64,000 nt of DNA, taken from IMG/VR virus record IMGVR_UViG_3300025138_000014, positions 87,330-151,329 of that record; one strand, 5' to 3'. The position numbers were made by a program, and so were the translations under genes. The notes under the pieces were generated by a model. It made no database searches. It saw nothing but the letters and a program-made list of their open reading frames with translations, and was not told the DNA's origin. This DNA is from a virus. Each line of letters opens with the position of its first letter. Position 1 is the first letter of the stretch. Below, piece by piece: positions 50,697 through 57,199 of this stretch.

Positions 50697-50884
50697 TGAC
50701 AATAGAGGATCTTTCAACGGTCTTGGCAGATCGGGAAAAGAATTGGCACACCGTATTAAATGAGAATACTATAATTATCCCAGACGATTGTATGAATCAA
50801 ATGGGCTGGGATTTTGGAGATGAACTTATTGCTTCGGTGAATGACGGTTGTCTGCATTTAACAAAAAAAGTAAAAGGTAAATAG
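50693..50884 (+). CDS. AbrB/MazE-fold small DNA-binding-like protein
   Basis: 63 aa. IIIPDDCMNQMGWDFGDELI followed by a final strand is the swapped-hairpin AbrB pattern. It could be a transcription regulator or antitoxin-like protein; no toxin is adjacent. Overlaps the glycosyltransferase stop by 4 nt. Confidence 0.72.
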   Translation: MMTIEDLSTVLADREKNWHTVLNENTIIIPDDCMNQMGWDFGDELIASVNDGCLHLTKKVKGK

Positions 50885-50887
50885 ATA

Positions 50888-51484
50888 ATGGTCGATCGTG
50901 TGAATGTTATTGGTAATGGTAAATCTGCTATGATGTTTGACCAGGACAACCCTGGCTTGAATATAGTATGTAATCTACCGCCCATACAAATGAAGAAAGT
51001 ATATGCATCTGTTATGGTTGACTTTAAGATGATGAGAGCAATCGCAGAAGGTAGTGTACAGGTACCATTTATGTGGGTTCTTGGAGCAAGACCAAAGCTA
51101 TTTACTGAACAACAAAGTGGGTTCTTTATTCAATATGCAAAACAAATTAGAGAATTTCATCTTGACTTACCTAAGTATGTAGCAAACTACACTGATTTTA
51201 ATTGTGGCCATATGGCTACACATTATGGACTTAAAAAGTTTGCGCCAGAAGAAATGCACTTATATGGATTTAATTCTATGTTTGACTTTGATCTAACCTC
51301 AAGCACAGATATGTTTCTTGAGTCGGATCGTGGAGCCGTAAATAACACACGGCTTACTAACAACTGGCGTAATATCTGGCCACAGTTGTTTTCTGAGTTT
51401 CCCGATACACTATTTCATCTATATCATAAACATAAGAACATCAAGTTCAATCTCCCAGATAATGTGGTAATTATCACTAAATAA
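50888..51484 (+). CDS. putative glycan-related protein (GNGKS motif)
   Basis: 198 aa. VNVIGNGKSA at the N-terminus resembles the nucleotide-sugar binding start of sialyltransferase-like or DUF115-type proteins, but I cannot assign a family. The position at the end of the glycosylation island supports a glycan role. Confidence 0.65.
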   Translation: MVDRVNVIGNGKSAMMFDQDNPGLNIVCNLPPIQMKKVYASVMVDFKMMRAIAEGSVQVPFMWVLGARPKLFTEQQSGFFIQYAKQIREFHLDLPKYVANYTDFNCGHMATHYGLKKFAPEEMHLYGFNSMFDFDLTSSTDMFLESDRGAVNNTRLTNNWRNIWPQLFSEFPDTLFHLYHKHKNIKFNLPDNVVIITK

Positions 51485-51487
51485 CAC

Positions 51488-51516
51488 TTTACACCTCTAT
51501 AGTTTTATATTATAAT
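51488..51516 (+). promoter_or_regulatory. sigma70-type promoter
   Basis: TTTACA 51488-51493, 17-nt spacer, TATAAT 51511-51516. Confidence 0.87.
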
Positions 51517-51540
51517 AAATAAACTATAAGGGAGACTATT

Positions 51541-51681
51541 ATGCCTTACGATAAGCCTATGGGTTATGATGATCCGTGTGACGATTGGTCCAAAGTGGCC
51601 TCCGAAGTTGTAGAGTATTTGAAAAAGAAAATGAGAGACAGTGATGAACTTAGACAACGTGACGCAAGAGATATTAAGTAA
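51541..51681 (+). CDS. small acidic/helical protein
   Basis: 46 aa (MPYDKPMGYD...ARDIK), strong AAGGGAG ribosome site, first gene after the promoter. Unrecognised. Overlaps the next gene by 38 nt. Confidence 0.72.
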   Translation: MPYDKPMGYDDPCDDWSKVASEVVEYLKKKMRDSDELRQRDARDIK

Positions 51682-52006
51682 AAACAAAAATATGTATGTG
51701 CCATACTATCTTATGGCTGCTTATGCTTACTATGAAGAGGATAATCCAATTCTCTCAGATCATCTATTTGATAGTATGGCAAAATCTATGCTGTACTATT
51801 GGGATGATATAGAACACCATCATAAACATTTATTAAATAAAGATGACCTCAACGCAGGGTCTTATCTTGGTACATATCCAGAACGTGTCAAAGGCGGCTT
51901 AGAAGCCCTCAGGAGCAAATACTATGACAAACCCCAAAGAAAAGTCAAAGCCAAAAAAGTCAAGTCAGTCCCAGCCGAAGCCAGTCTTGAAAACTTCTTC
52001 GGATAA
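51644..52006 (+). CDS. small protein with clamp-binding tail, candidate late-transcription co-activator
   Basis: 120 aa. VPYYLMAAYAYYEEDNPILSD in the first half recalls a conserved phage family and the Ia segment of NAD-dependent ligases. The C-terminus SLENFFG nearly equals the gp43 tail LEDFFG, pointing to binding of the gp45 sliding clamp. T4 gp33 and gp55 also bind the clamp by such tails, so a gp33-like role in late transcription is possible, not proven. Confidence 0.75.
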   Translation: MNLDNVTQEILSKNKNMYVPYYLMAAYAYYEEDNPILSDHLFDSMAKSMLYYWDDIEHHHKHLLNKDDLNAGSYLGTYPERVKGGLEALRSKYYDKPQRKVKAKKVKSVPAEASLENFFG

Positions 52007-52070
52007 ACGAGAGGGTTATTATGACTATATGTTAAGACGCATTAGTGAAGAAAATATTAAAAAAAAGTAA
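51924..52070 (+). CDS. small basic overlapping protein
   Basis: 48 aa (MTNPKEKSKP...ENIKKK) in another frame over the last 83 nt of the previous gene, with AGGAG at ideal distance before ATG 51924. Lysine-rich. The ribosome site argues for a real gene; the overlap argues for caution. Confidence 0.55.
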   Translation: MTNPKEKSKPKKSSQSQPKPVLKTSSDKREGYYDYMLRRISEENIKKK

Positions 52071-52079
52071 CATTAGGTG

Positions 52080-52108
52080 TTTACATACCCTGACAGTTTA
52101 GATATAGT
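52080..52108 (+). promoter_or_regulatory. sigma70-type promoter with TTAGGTG element
   Basis: TTTACA 52080-52085, 17-nt spacer, TATAGT 52103-52108, ATTAGGTG before the -35. Confidence 0.86.
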
Positions 52109-52140
52109 AATTATAGAAACTTTAAACAGGAGACCTTCTA

Positions 52141-52392
52141 ATGGCATATTGGACTCACGCAGAAAATCAAGTCGGTGTATTTACCGAGTGCGAAACTGGT
52201 AACCACTTCGAGTTTAGCCCGAACAACGACGGCAATTTCTTCGGTAATGACTTTGCTCATATCGTATGGGTTCTCAACGGTTACCGATATGCCAACGTAA
52301 AGAAAACAGTTCTTGAAATCTGCATCGACGAAGATGAGGATGGTCCAGTTGTACAAAAGTGGCATATAAGGAATAAAAGAGATTATAAATGA
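52141..52392 (+). CDS. small conserved protein, unknown
   Basis: 83 aa, acidic, Asn/Phe-rich first half; AGGAGACC ribosome site. Its stop overlaps the PEP carboxykinase start (ATGA), so the two share one message. Confidence 0.75.
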   Translation: MAYWTHAENQVGVFTECETGNHFEFSPNNDGNFFGNDFAHIVWVLNGYRYANVKKTVLEICIDEDEDGPVVQKWHIRNKRDYK

Positions 52393-53591
52393 ATATTAGT
52401 ATTACCACCCATCCCACAGGCAGAAGTCCAGAAAACAAATGGTTCTTTGGAGAACGGACTTCAGCTTTGGACCTTACTCGTCCAAAGTATAATAAGATAG
52501 GCAGAGAACAAGACTTTCAATGGTTCTATGCGCAAATGCAAGATGTAGATTACGAACATAATCTTGTGTTCTATACTTGTGGGAAGTGTTTTAGAGTAGA
52601 AACAACTGACGTCAGGCATGCACAGTTCGTGCGCAATATGTTTACTGTAGTTGATAATCCACATGATCATTGTGCTGACTGGGTGATATTTCATAGCCCT
52701 ACATCATCGACAGAGCCTAAGATATATGTACACTTAGATGATCACGTAATGCTTATTGCAGGTACAACATTCCTAGGCGAGATTAAAAAGGGCGTGTTTG
52801 GTATTCTAAGTTTTGAACTACCTACACTAGACGCACTGCCTATGCACTGTAGTGCATTTACATATCAACATAATGGCGGCCCTAAAACCAATCTAATGTT
52901 TGGACTTAGCGGCACAGGCAAGACTACACTAAGTAGTGATCCAGAGTATAGGCTTATCAGCGATGATGAAGTTGCTTGGACGTCGGATAGTGTACAGATG
53001 ATTGAAACGGGATGTTATGCAAAGAGTGAAGGACTTAGTGTAGAGACACATCCTACTATTTTTAATGCGGTTGAGTTGGCCAGAAGCCAAGATAGATTAG
53101 TTGAAGAGAATCCTGGTGCTTCTAATGCTAGATTAAGTTATCCACTGAGTACAGTTGAAAATGCATATGATTATGATGATAACCTAAGACACCCTCATAA
53201 CATTTTCTTTCTCACGATGGACGCTAAAGGTTTATTTCCACCAGTGAGTAAAATTACTGGAGAAACCATAAAGCGGTTCTTTGAAACGGGCTACACTAGC
53301 CAGATGCCGGGTACTGAAGCAGGTGATAATCAGATTAAACCACTGTTCAGTCCATGCTATGGCTCTCCATTTATGCCTCTTGACATAAGTGTTTATAGTG
53401 ATATGCTTATGGAGATGATTAGAATACATAAAGTAAATGTTTACTTAATAAACACAGGTATGGATAGTGATGGAGTGCGTTATTCACTAGACTTTACCAG
53501 GGAATGTGTTAAACTAGCAATACAGAAAGGCGCACCTGATAATAGTGATGTCTGCTTAAACATATTAGAGGAACTGATCAATGGATCTTAA
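52389..53591 (+). CDS. pckA: ATP-type PEP carboxykinase-like enzyme
   Basis: 400 aa, homologous along its length to ATP-dependent PEP carboxykinase, which converts oxaloacetate and ATP to phosphoenolpyruvate. Landmarks: TGRSP (R12), LIAGTTFLGEIKKGVF (K133/K134), LPMHCSA (H153), Walker A GLSGTGKT at 172-179, ISDDE (D192/D193) where the family has GDDEHGW, GCYAK, and NARLSYP (R248 at the position of the nucleotide-contact Arg). Cellular enzymes have about 530 aa; this one is shorter at the N-terminus and in loops but keeps the active-site set. GDDEHGW is changed to SDDEVAW, so altered substrate use is possible. Confidence 0.92.
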   Translation: MNISITTHPTGRSPENKWFFGERTSALDLTRPKYNKIGREQDFQWFYAQMQDVDYEHNLVFYTCGKCFRVETTDVRHAQFVRNMFTVVDNPHDHCADWVIFHSPTSSTEPKIYVHLDDHVMLIAGTTFLGEIKKGVFGILSFELPTLDALPMHCSAFTYQHNGGPKTNLMFGLSGTGKTTLSSDPEYRLISDDEVAWTSDSVQMIETGCYAKSEGLSVETHPTIFNAVELARSQDRLVEENPGASNARLSYPLSTVENAYDYDDNLRHPHNIFFLTMDAKGLFPPVSKITGETIKRFFETGYTSQMPGTEAGDNQIKPLFSPCYGSPFMPLDISVYSDMLMEMIRIHKVNVYLINTGMDSDGVRYSLDFTRECVKLAIQKGAPDNSDVCLNILEELINGS

Positions 53592-53796
53592 TATCGCACT
53601 TGGAAACCTAGTAGAAATTGTAGTTTTAATTACTGTCTTTGGAATATTCGGCATAGTATTTGCGGAAATGATGTCACTAGCAGATAAATCAACTAGGTAT
53701 GAATATGAAGATGAAGATGATGATCTGTTTGAAGACGACGAGTTTACCGAAATGGATCAAGAAGATGAAGATGAATTAAAAATGCATTTTAATTGA
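53581..53796 (+). CDS. membrane protein with acidic tail
   Basis: 71 aa: one membrane helix (about residues 10-32) and a long Asp/Glu tail, similar in layout to the protein at 37401. Overlaps the PEP carboxykinase gene by 11 nt. Confidence 0.72.
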   Translation: MDLNIALGNLVEIVVLITVFGIFGIVFAEMMSLADKSTRYEYEDEDDDLFEDDEFTEMDQEDEDELKMHFN

Positions 53797-53805
53797 AATT
53801 AGGGG

Positions 53806-53834
53806 TTTACATACTATATTGGACAAGTTATAGT
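53806..53834 (+). promoter_or_regulatory. sigma70-type promoter with TTAGGGG element
   Basis: TTTACA 53806-53811, 17-nt spacer, TATAGT 53829-53834. Confidence 0.86.
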
Positions 53835-53865
53835 AAATATAGAAACAGAAACTAGGAGAAATAAG

Positions 53866-54069
53866 ATGCATAAGAAAAATGATTATAAGTTTGAAACTCT
53901 TTGCGCCGCAACAAAGTTTGCAGATGCAGAAAAAGTATCATATGATCCTTCATGCGATGTTTATGTAACCGGTCCGTTTTTAGTAGATGAAGCAAGAACC
54001 TTTAAAGATATGGACTGGGTAGTACCTGCAGATCCATACTGGCAAGTAGGTGTGGAGATTTATCGGTAA
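53866..54069 (+). CDS. small early protein, unknown
   Basis: 67 aa, two Cys, acidic; AGGAGAAA ribosome site. The stop overlaps the next ATG by one base. Confidence 0.7.
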   Translation: MHKKNDYKFETLCAATKFADAEKVSYDPSCDVYVTGPFLVDEARTFKDMDWVVPADPYWQVGVEIYR

Positions 54070-54251
54070 TGTATAAGATAACATCACATCTATTCACCCA
54101 AGCGTTGCAGGCCCAACAGGCTAAACTGTATGGGCGCAATACTGAAGCTGAACAAAAGGCTATGCCTACACGACCCGCAAGACCCGGTATCGATCTTAAA
54201 CTATCCAAAGAAGCAAAAAGATTGATAAAAATGCAAAAAAGTGGCGATTAA
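54069..54251 (+). CDS. small basic helical protein
   Basis: 60 aa, Gln/Ala-rich helix then basic KEAKRLIK tail. TAATG coupling. Not recognised. Confidence 0.65.
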   Translation: MYKITSHLFTQALQAQQAKLYGRNTEAEQKAMPTRPARPGIDLKLSKEAKRLIKMQKSGD

Positions 54252-54254
54252 CTC

Positions 54255-54283
54255 TTTACAGTACTATTTGTCTATGATATAAA
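54255..54283 (+). promoter_or_regulatory. sigma70-type promoter
   Basis: TTTACA 54255-54260, 17-nt spacer, TATAAA 54278-54283. Confidence 0.86.
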
Positions 54284-54319
54284 AGATATAACAGAAGCAA
54301 AGAAGAAAGAGAGAATAAA

Positions 54320-54679
54320 ATGAAAACTAAACTTCCCTCATCAGTAACCGGTATCGGTACTTGGAATGATTATGTAAATAATGCCTCTTCAAATGTTTCA
54401 GCCCGCTTTCAGTTTGAGCGTGTTAAGCAAGCAGGTGAGTGGTCTTATGATACTCCAATTTGGGATATTAAGTATACAGAAGATGGGTATCATTATCACG
54501 ATGTAGGTTGTGTCACAGCCTTTCCCGGAGACGGTGTTCAAGCTACCATTTGGAATAATGATACAATATCAGGTTCTGATCCATTCGAAGTATTTGAGAA
54601 AGCAGTCTCAGTTGCAAAGGATGACTTTGATCTTGAAGCATGGTATCATCGTCATGATACAGAAGAGGTATTTGCATAA
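54320..54679 (+). CDS. small early protein, unknown
   Basis: 119 aa soluble acidic protein with many aromatic residues and a His/Asp-rich end (YHRHDTEEVF). AAAGAGAG ribosome site. Stop overlaps the next start. Confidence 0.72.
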   Translation: MKTKLPSSVTGIGTWNDYVNNASSNVSARFQFERVKQAGEWSYDTPIWDIKYTEDGYHYHDVGCVTAFPGDGVQATIWNNDTISGSDPFEVFEKAVSVAKDDFDLEAWYHRHDTEEVFA

Positions 54680-54894
54680 TGGAAGTTCAAGAAGTATTCG
54701 TGATGTTCCGTGGTCCAATGACTGAAGATTGCTATAGAATGTGCGATGTGCGTAGTATGCATCTGGAGAAAACTGAAGATGGAATTATGCGACCACACGC
54801 AATAGTTAAGAGTCCATTCGGGACAGCTAAAATACACGGTGAAACATACAATGCCAAGTTTATAAATGAACAATGGTTTGTTTATTTGGATTAA
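54679..54894 (+). CDS. small protein, unknown
   Basis: 71 aa, beta-rich, coupled by TAATG to the previous gene. No family recognised. Confidence 0.68.
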   Translation: MEVQEVFVMFRGPMTEDCYRMCDVRSMHLEKTEDGIMRPHAIVKSPFGTAKIHGETYNAKFINEQWFVYLD

Positions 54895-54902
54895 AAAAAG
54901 AC

Positions 54903-54931
54903 TGTACAAACGTATCTAAATGTGTTACTAT
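54903..54931 (+). promoter_or_regulatory. weaker sigma70-type promoter
   Basis: TGTACA 54903-54908, 17-nt spacer, TACTAT 54926-54931. It could transcribe the small gene at 54958 and the tRNA behind it. Confidence 0.55.
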
Positions 54932-54957
54932 GTAAATAAGAGTTAAAAGGAATAACA

Positions 54958-55134
54958 ATGAGCCAACCAGACGTAAGATTTACACACAATCAGACACTTA
55001 CTTTGATTGAATGTGAATGTGAAAAAGCATATCAGCATGGACTTCATAAAGTCTGGCTGAAACCTAATGATGATTACGATGGTATGCAGATTGTTGATTA
55101 TGGCGGACCAAGGTTGGGTCTTAAAGAGGAGTAA
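54958..55134 (+). CDS. small protein before the tRNA region
   Basis: 58 aa (MSQPDVRFTH...LGLKEE), AAAAGGAA ribosome site 9 nt before ATG. Contains CECEKAY. Not recognised. Confidence 0.72.
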   Translation: MSQPDVRFTHNQTLTLIECECEKAYQHGLHKVWLKPNDDYDGMQIVDYGGPRLGLKEE

Positions 55135-55174
55135 ACTGCAAGTTACACCTCACGTGGTTGCAGCCACGTCTGAT

Positions 55175-55208
55175 AAGATTAGGGTTCAATTCCCTATCCG
55201 TTCCACCA
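55175..55208 (+). pseudogene. orphan tRNA 3' half (T arm, acceptor strand, CCA)
   Basis: TAGGG, TTCAATT loop, CCCTA makes a perfect T arm at 55180-55196, followed by T, CCGTTCC, A and CCA at 55206-55208. No GGAACGG-type 5' strand or D arm lies upstream; the preceding bases instead form a hairpin ACGTGG/CCACGT at 55152-55169. It looks like a tRNA remnant or part of an unusual RNA. Confidence 0.5.
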
Positions 55209-55215
55209 GAATTTA

Positions 55216-55292
55216 GGTTCCTTAGCTCAGCAGGATAGAGCAAGTGCCTTCTAAGCACTAGGTCAGAGGTTCGAATCCTCTAGGGACTACCA
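55216..55292 (+). tRNA. tRNA-Arg (anticodon UCU)
   Basis: 77 nt with encoded CCA. Acceptor GGTTCCT/AGGGACT (two GU pairs), D arm GCTC/GAGC, anticodon stem AGTGC/GCACT with loop CTTCTAA (anticodon TCT), T arm AGAGG/CCTCT with loop TTCGAAT. Reads AGA codons, which suits an AT-rich phage in a host that may use AGA rarely. Confidence 0.96.
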
Positions 55293-55340
55293 AAATTACC
55301 ACTACGATAACTTTAACCCTACAAACAAATGGAGATTATA

Positions 55341-55541
55341 ATGGGTTTAGAATTTGCAATCGTACTAATTAGCGGACTGTTTCTTGAAGACAACCGTGAC
55401 TTCTTTGAAGCTAGTGAGAAGAATACTGGCGAATGGGAATATGTAGGAGCACAAGCACCTCCTGCTAATATGGTCTCAATCACTTCAGTTAACCCTGACA
55501 CTGGCAAAGAATATGTTTACTTTGTCCGTAAGTCGAATTAA
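55341..55541 (+). CDS. small protein after tRNA-Arg
   Basis: 66 aa from ATG 55341, chosen for TGGAG 7 nt upstream (ATG 55329 is an alternative). Acidic, soluble. No family recognised. Confidence 0.68.
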   Translation: MGLEFAIVLISGLFLEDNRDFFEASEKNTGEWEYVGAQAPPANMVSITSVNPDTGKEYVYFVRKSN

Positions 55542-55548
55542 TAGGAAT

Positions 55549-55567
55549 TCCCTTTCGAAGAAAGGGA
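55549..55567 (+). terminator. hairpin after the 55341 gene
   Basis: TCCCTTTC, loop GAA, GAAAGGGA: eight base pairs directly after the stop, with no T run. Possibly a terminator or mRNA-stabilising hairpin. Confidence 0.55.
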
Positions 55568-55716
55568 TGTAATCTTATCTTCCGATTGTACACGGTTTAG
55601 ATAAGTGGGTATATCATCTGGTACCGACGGAAACCCAGGCGCTTCTATTGGCGGTATAATAGATAAGGGGAGGGGCGAGCTGCAGCAAACCCCTCCCACG
55701 ACTATATCATTACTTG

Positions 55717-55724
55717 TATAAATA
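55717..55724 (+). promoter_or_regulatory. T4-type late promoter box
   Basis: TATAAATA, 18 nt before the gene at 55742, which has AAAGGAG as ribosome site. Confidence 0.75.
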
Positions 55725-55741
55725 ACAGAAAGGAGATAACA

Positions 55742-55948
55742 ATGGTTCATGCTTTTCTGTTAATGCTTTGGCTAGATGATGAGTTAGTTTCCAATAATAT
55801 GTATTTCTTTGATGTTAAACGGTGCAATTATTTTGCTAAAGAATTAGAAAACCAATATGGTAATAGTAAGAAATATAATCAACATAATACGGTTATATAT
55901 TGCTTACCAAAACTGGTTAACTCTAAAGAGGTTACGATTTATCCATGA
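55742..55948 (+). CDS. small conserved phage protein
   Basis: 68 aa; HAFLLMLWLDDELVSNNMYFF at the N-terminus recurs in T4-like marine phages. Hydrophobic start may be a membrane helix or buried strand. Behind a late promoter box; overlaps the next start by 4 nt. Confidence 0.73.
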   Translation: MVHAFLLMLWLDDELVSNNMYFFDVKRCNYFAKELENQYGNSKKYNQHNTVIYCLPKLVNSKEVTIYP

Positions 55949-56235
55949 AACTACCACTAACTGTTACAGATGACGCCAGAGAATATTTGGCAAGCGTAGG
56001 CAAACCTAATGTGTCACTAGCTGTAAAAGGCGGTGGCTGTGCTGGTTTTCAATACGAATGGGGTGTAACAGATAAAGACCCCACAGTTGATAATTTATGG
56101 CTTGATCCAATGGCCGAGATGTTTGTCTTTGGTTGTACAGTAGATTATGTAAAGGAACTAGGTGGTTCCTATCTAAAAGTAATCAATCCAAACTCAACAG
56201 CAAACTGTGGCTGTGGAGAAAGTTTTGGAGTTTAA
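55945..56235 (+). CDS. IscA/HesB-like A-type Fe-S carrier
   Basis: 96 aa. The three cluster cysteines are at C32 (GGGCAGF), C88 and C90 (NCGCGESF), the complete A-type carrier signature. These proteins deliver Fe-S clusters. Marine phages carry similar genes; here it sits after a late promoter, so it may serve late-made Fe-S proteins or tail assembly. Confidence 0.92.
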   Translation: MKLPLTVTDDAREYLASVGKPNVSLAVKGGGCAGFQYEWGVTDKDPTVDNLWLDPMAEMFVFGCTVDYVKELGGSYLKVINPNSTANCGCGESFGV

Positions 56236-56247
56236 AGGGAGATTAAC

Positions 56248-56460
56248 ATGGCTTGGGTAAACATTACTAATAATACTGGATACCAATACAATAACGCACC
56301 AACAGAACCAGGAGCCACTACGGCTGCTCATAAACTTTGGTCACTAGGAACATCTGGTATCCGTACAAACGGTAGTAGTAAGGTTTATACAAACGTGCGT
56401 AAAGCTGGGACAACAAAAGATATTGGTGAAATGAGCAAAACCTTTTGGGATAACGGCTAA
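56248..56460 (+). CDS. small late protein (MAWVN family)
   Basis: 70 aa; MAWVNITNNTGYQY and the end MSKTFWDNG match short proteins in T4-like cyanophages, probably virion-associated. Ends two nt before the tmRNA acceptor piece. Confidence 0.75.
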   Translation: MAWVNITNNTGYQYNNAPTEPGATTAAHKLWSLGTSGIRTNGSSKVYTNVRKAGTTKDIGEMSKTFWDNG

Positions 56461-56461
56461 A

Positions 56462-56764
56462 TAAGACTGTAACGTTGAAGCGATTTGACGACTGAACTGG
56501 ACCTGGGGGCGGTACCCAGCAGCTCCACCATAAGGGCACCAAGATCAGCTTGGTACTCGATGCATAGAGAACGCCTCCACTGGTGTCCTTTTGATGGGGC
56601 TGAAATAGGATCGACAGGCAGGATAGATGAGTGGAGTTACCCCGATGTAAGCTGGGTGAACGCGAACAAAACTACAAGTGCAAACACTAACAGTGCACCT
56701 TCTGATTACGCCCTAGCGGCCTAATTAAGGGGGTTGGTGACTTACCTAGCAACAGAAAAGTCAC
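56462..56764 (+). ncRNA. ssrA: circularly permuted two-piece tmRNA
   Basis: Trans-translation RNA that rescues stalled ribosomes and tags their products. The acceptor piece comes first: T arm CTGGG/CCCAG with loop GGCGGTA (56503-56519), acceptor strand CAGCTCC, A, CCA ending 56530. A roughly 65-nt intervening loop follows, in which AAGGGCACCA pairs with TGGTGTCCTT. Then the coding piece begins GGGGCTG at 56596, pairing with all seven acceptor bases, and continues AAATAGGATCGAC. The tag frame from GCA at 56680 reads ANTNSAPSDYALAA, stop 56722-56724, followed by a GTGACTT/AAGTCAC hairpin. This permuted layout and T loop are those of alphaproteobacteria. Outer ends are approximate. Confidence 0.95.
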
Positions 56765-56783
56765 GCTAATAACGGAGATAAAG

Positions 56784-57188
56784 ATGCTATCATTTAAGAA
56801 CTATCTGGCTGAAGATACAAGCTGTGATCTAATAGGTCTACAGAAGATTAAGGCTTTTGAGAAGTTTGTCGATAAGATGTTTAAGAGGTATGATATTGAC
56901 TTCAACTTCACGAGACATTTTGGAGACCGTATGAGTGATAAGAGGAACACACCTTGTATCACCATGAAAGAGTTAGCCAATTTTATCCAAAAGATATATA
57001 AGAATGCAGGCAAATCACTCAAAGCTGAGAAGGGTGCCGAAGCAGTTATTAAAGATATGCAGTCAGACTTAAACATACCTATTGCGGTTAAATACGATCA
57101 ACGTAAAGATGAGTTTGATGTAGTAATGAAAACAATAATGCGTAAGAAGAATTTTAAAACCCCTAACAAATTAATTACTTACAAATAA
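56784..57188 (+). CDS. conserved phage protein with capsid-targeting-like N-terminus
   Basis: 134 aa. MLSFKNYLAEDT fits the T4 capsid-targeting pattern with an LAE cut site. The body (FEKFVDKMFKRYDIDFNF and AEAVIKDMQSDLN) matches a family conserved in cyanophages. AACGGAG ribosome site just after the tmRNA. Confidence 0.8.
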   Translation: MLSFKNYLAEDTSCDLIGLQKIKAFEKFVDKMFKRYDIDFNFTRHFGDRMSDKRNTPCITMKELANFIQKIYKNAGKSLKAEKGAEAVIKDMQSDLNIPIAVKYDQRKDEFDVVMKTIMRKKNFKTPNKLITYK

Positions 57189-57199
57189 AGGAGCCCAAT

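Larger units (their letters stand above)
55542..55741 (+). other. 200-nt non-coding gap with two hairpins
   Basis: Besides the hairpin at 55549, GGGAGGGG (55668-55675) pairs perfectly with CCCCTCCC (55690-55697). A late promoter box follows. No + strand gene is convincing; a 70-codon reverse frame exists but has no ribosome site. Confidence 0.6.

Noticed and set aside
50693-50884. Toxin-antitoxin module (AbrB/MazE-like antitoxin)
   Set aside because: No MazF- or PIN-like toxin lies next to it; both neighbours are glycan-type genes.
55538-55750. 70-codon reverse-strand reading frame with a Pro-rich C-terminus
   Set aside because: No ribosome site or promoter on that strand, it spans two + strand hairpins and a late promoter box, and no other reverse gene is credible in the window.
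56485-56724. 79-codon + strand reading frame over the tmRNA
   Set aside because: The segment folds and reads as tmRNA; only its last 14 codons are the true tag.
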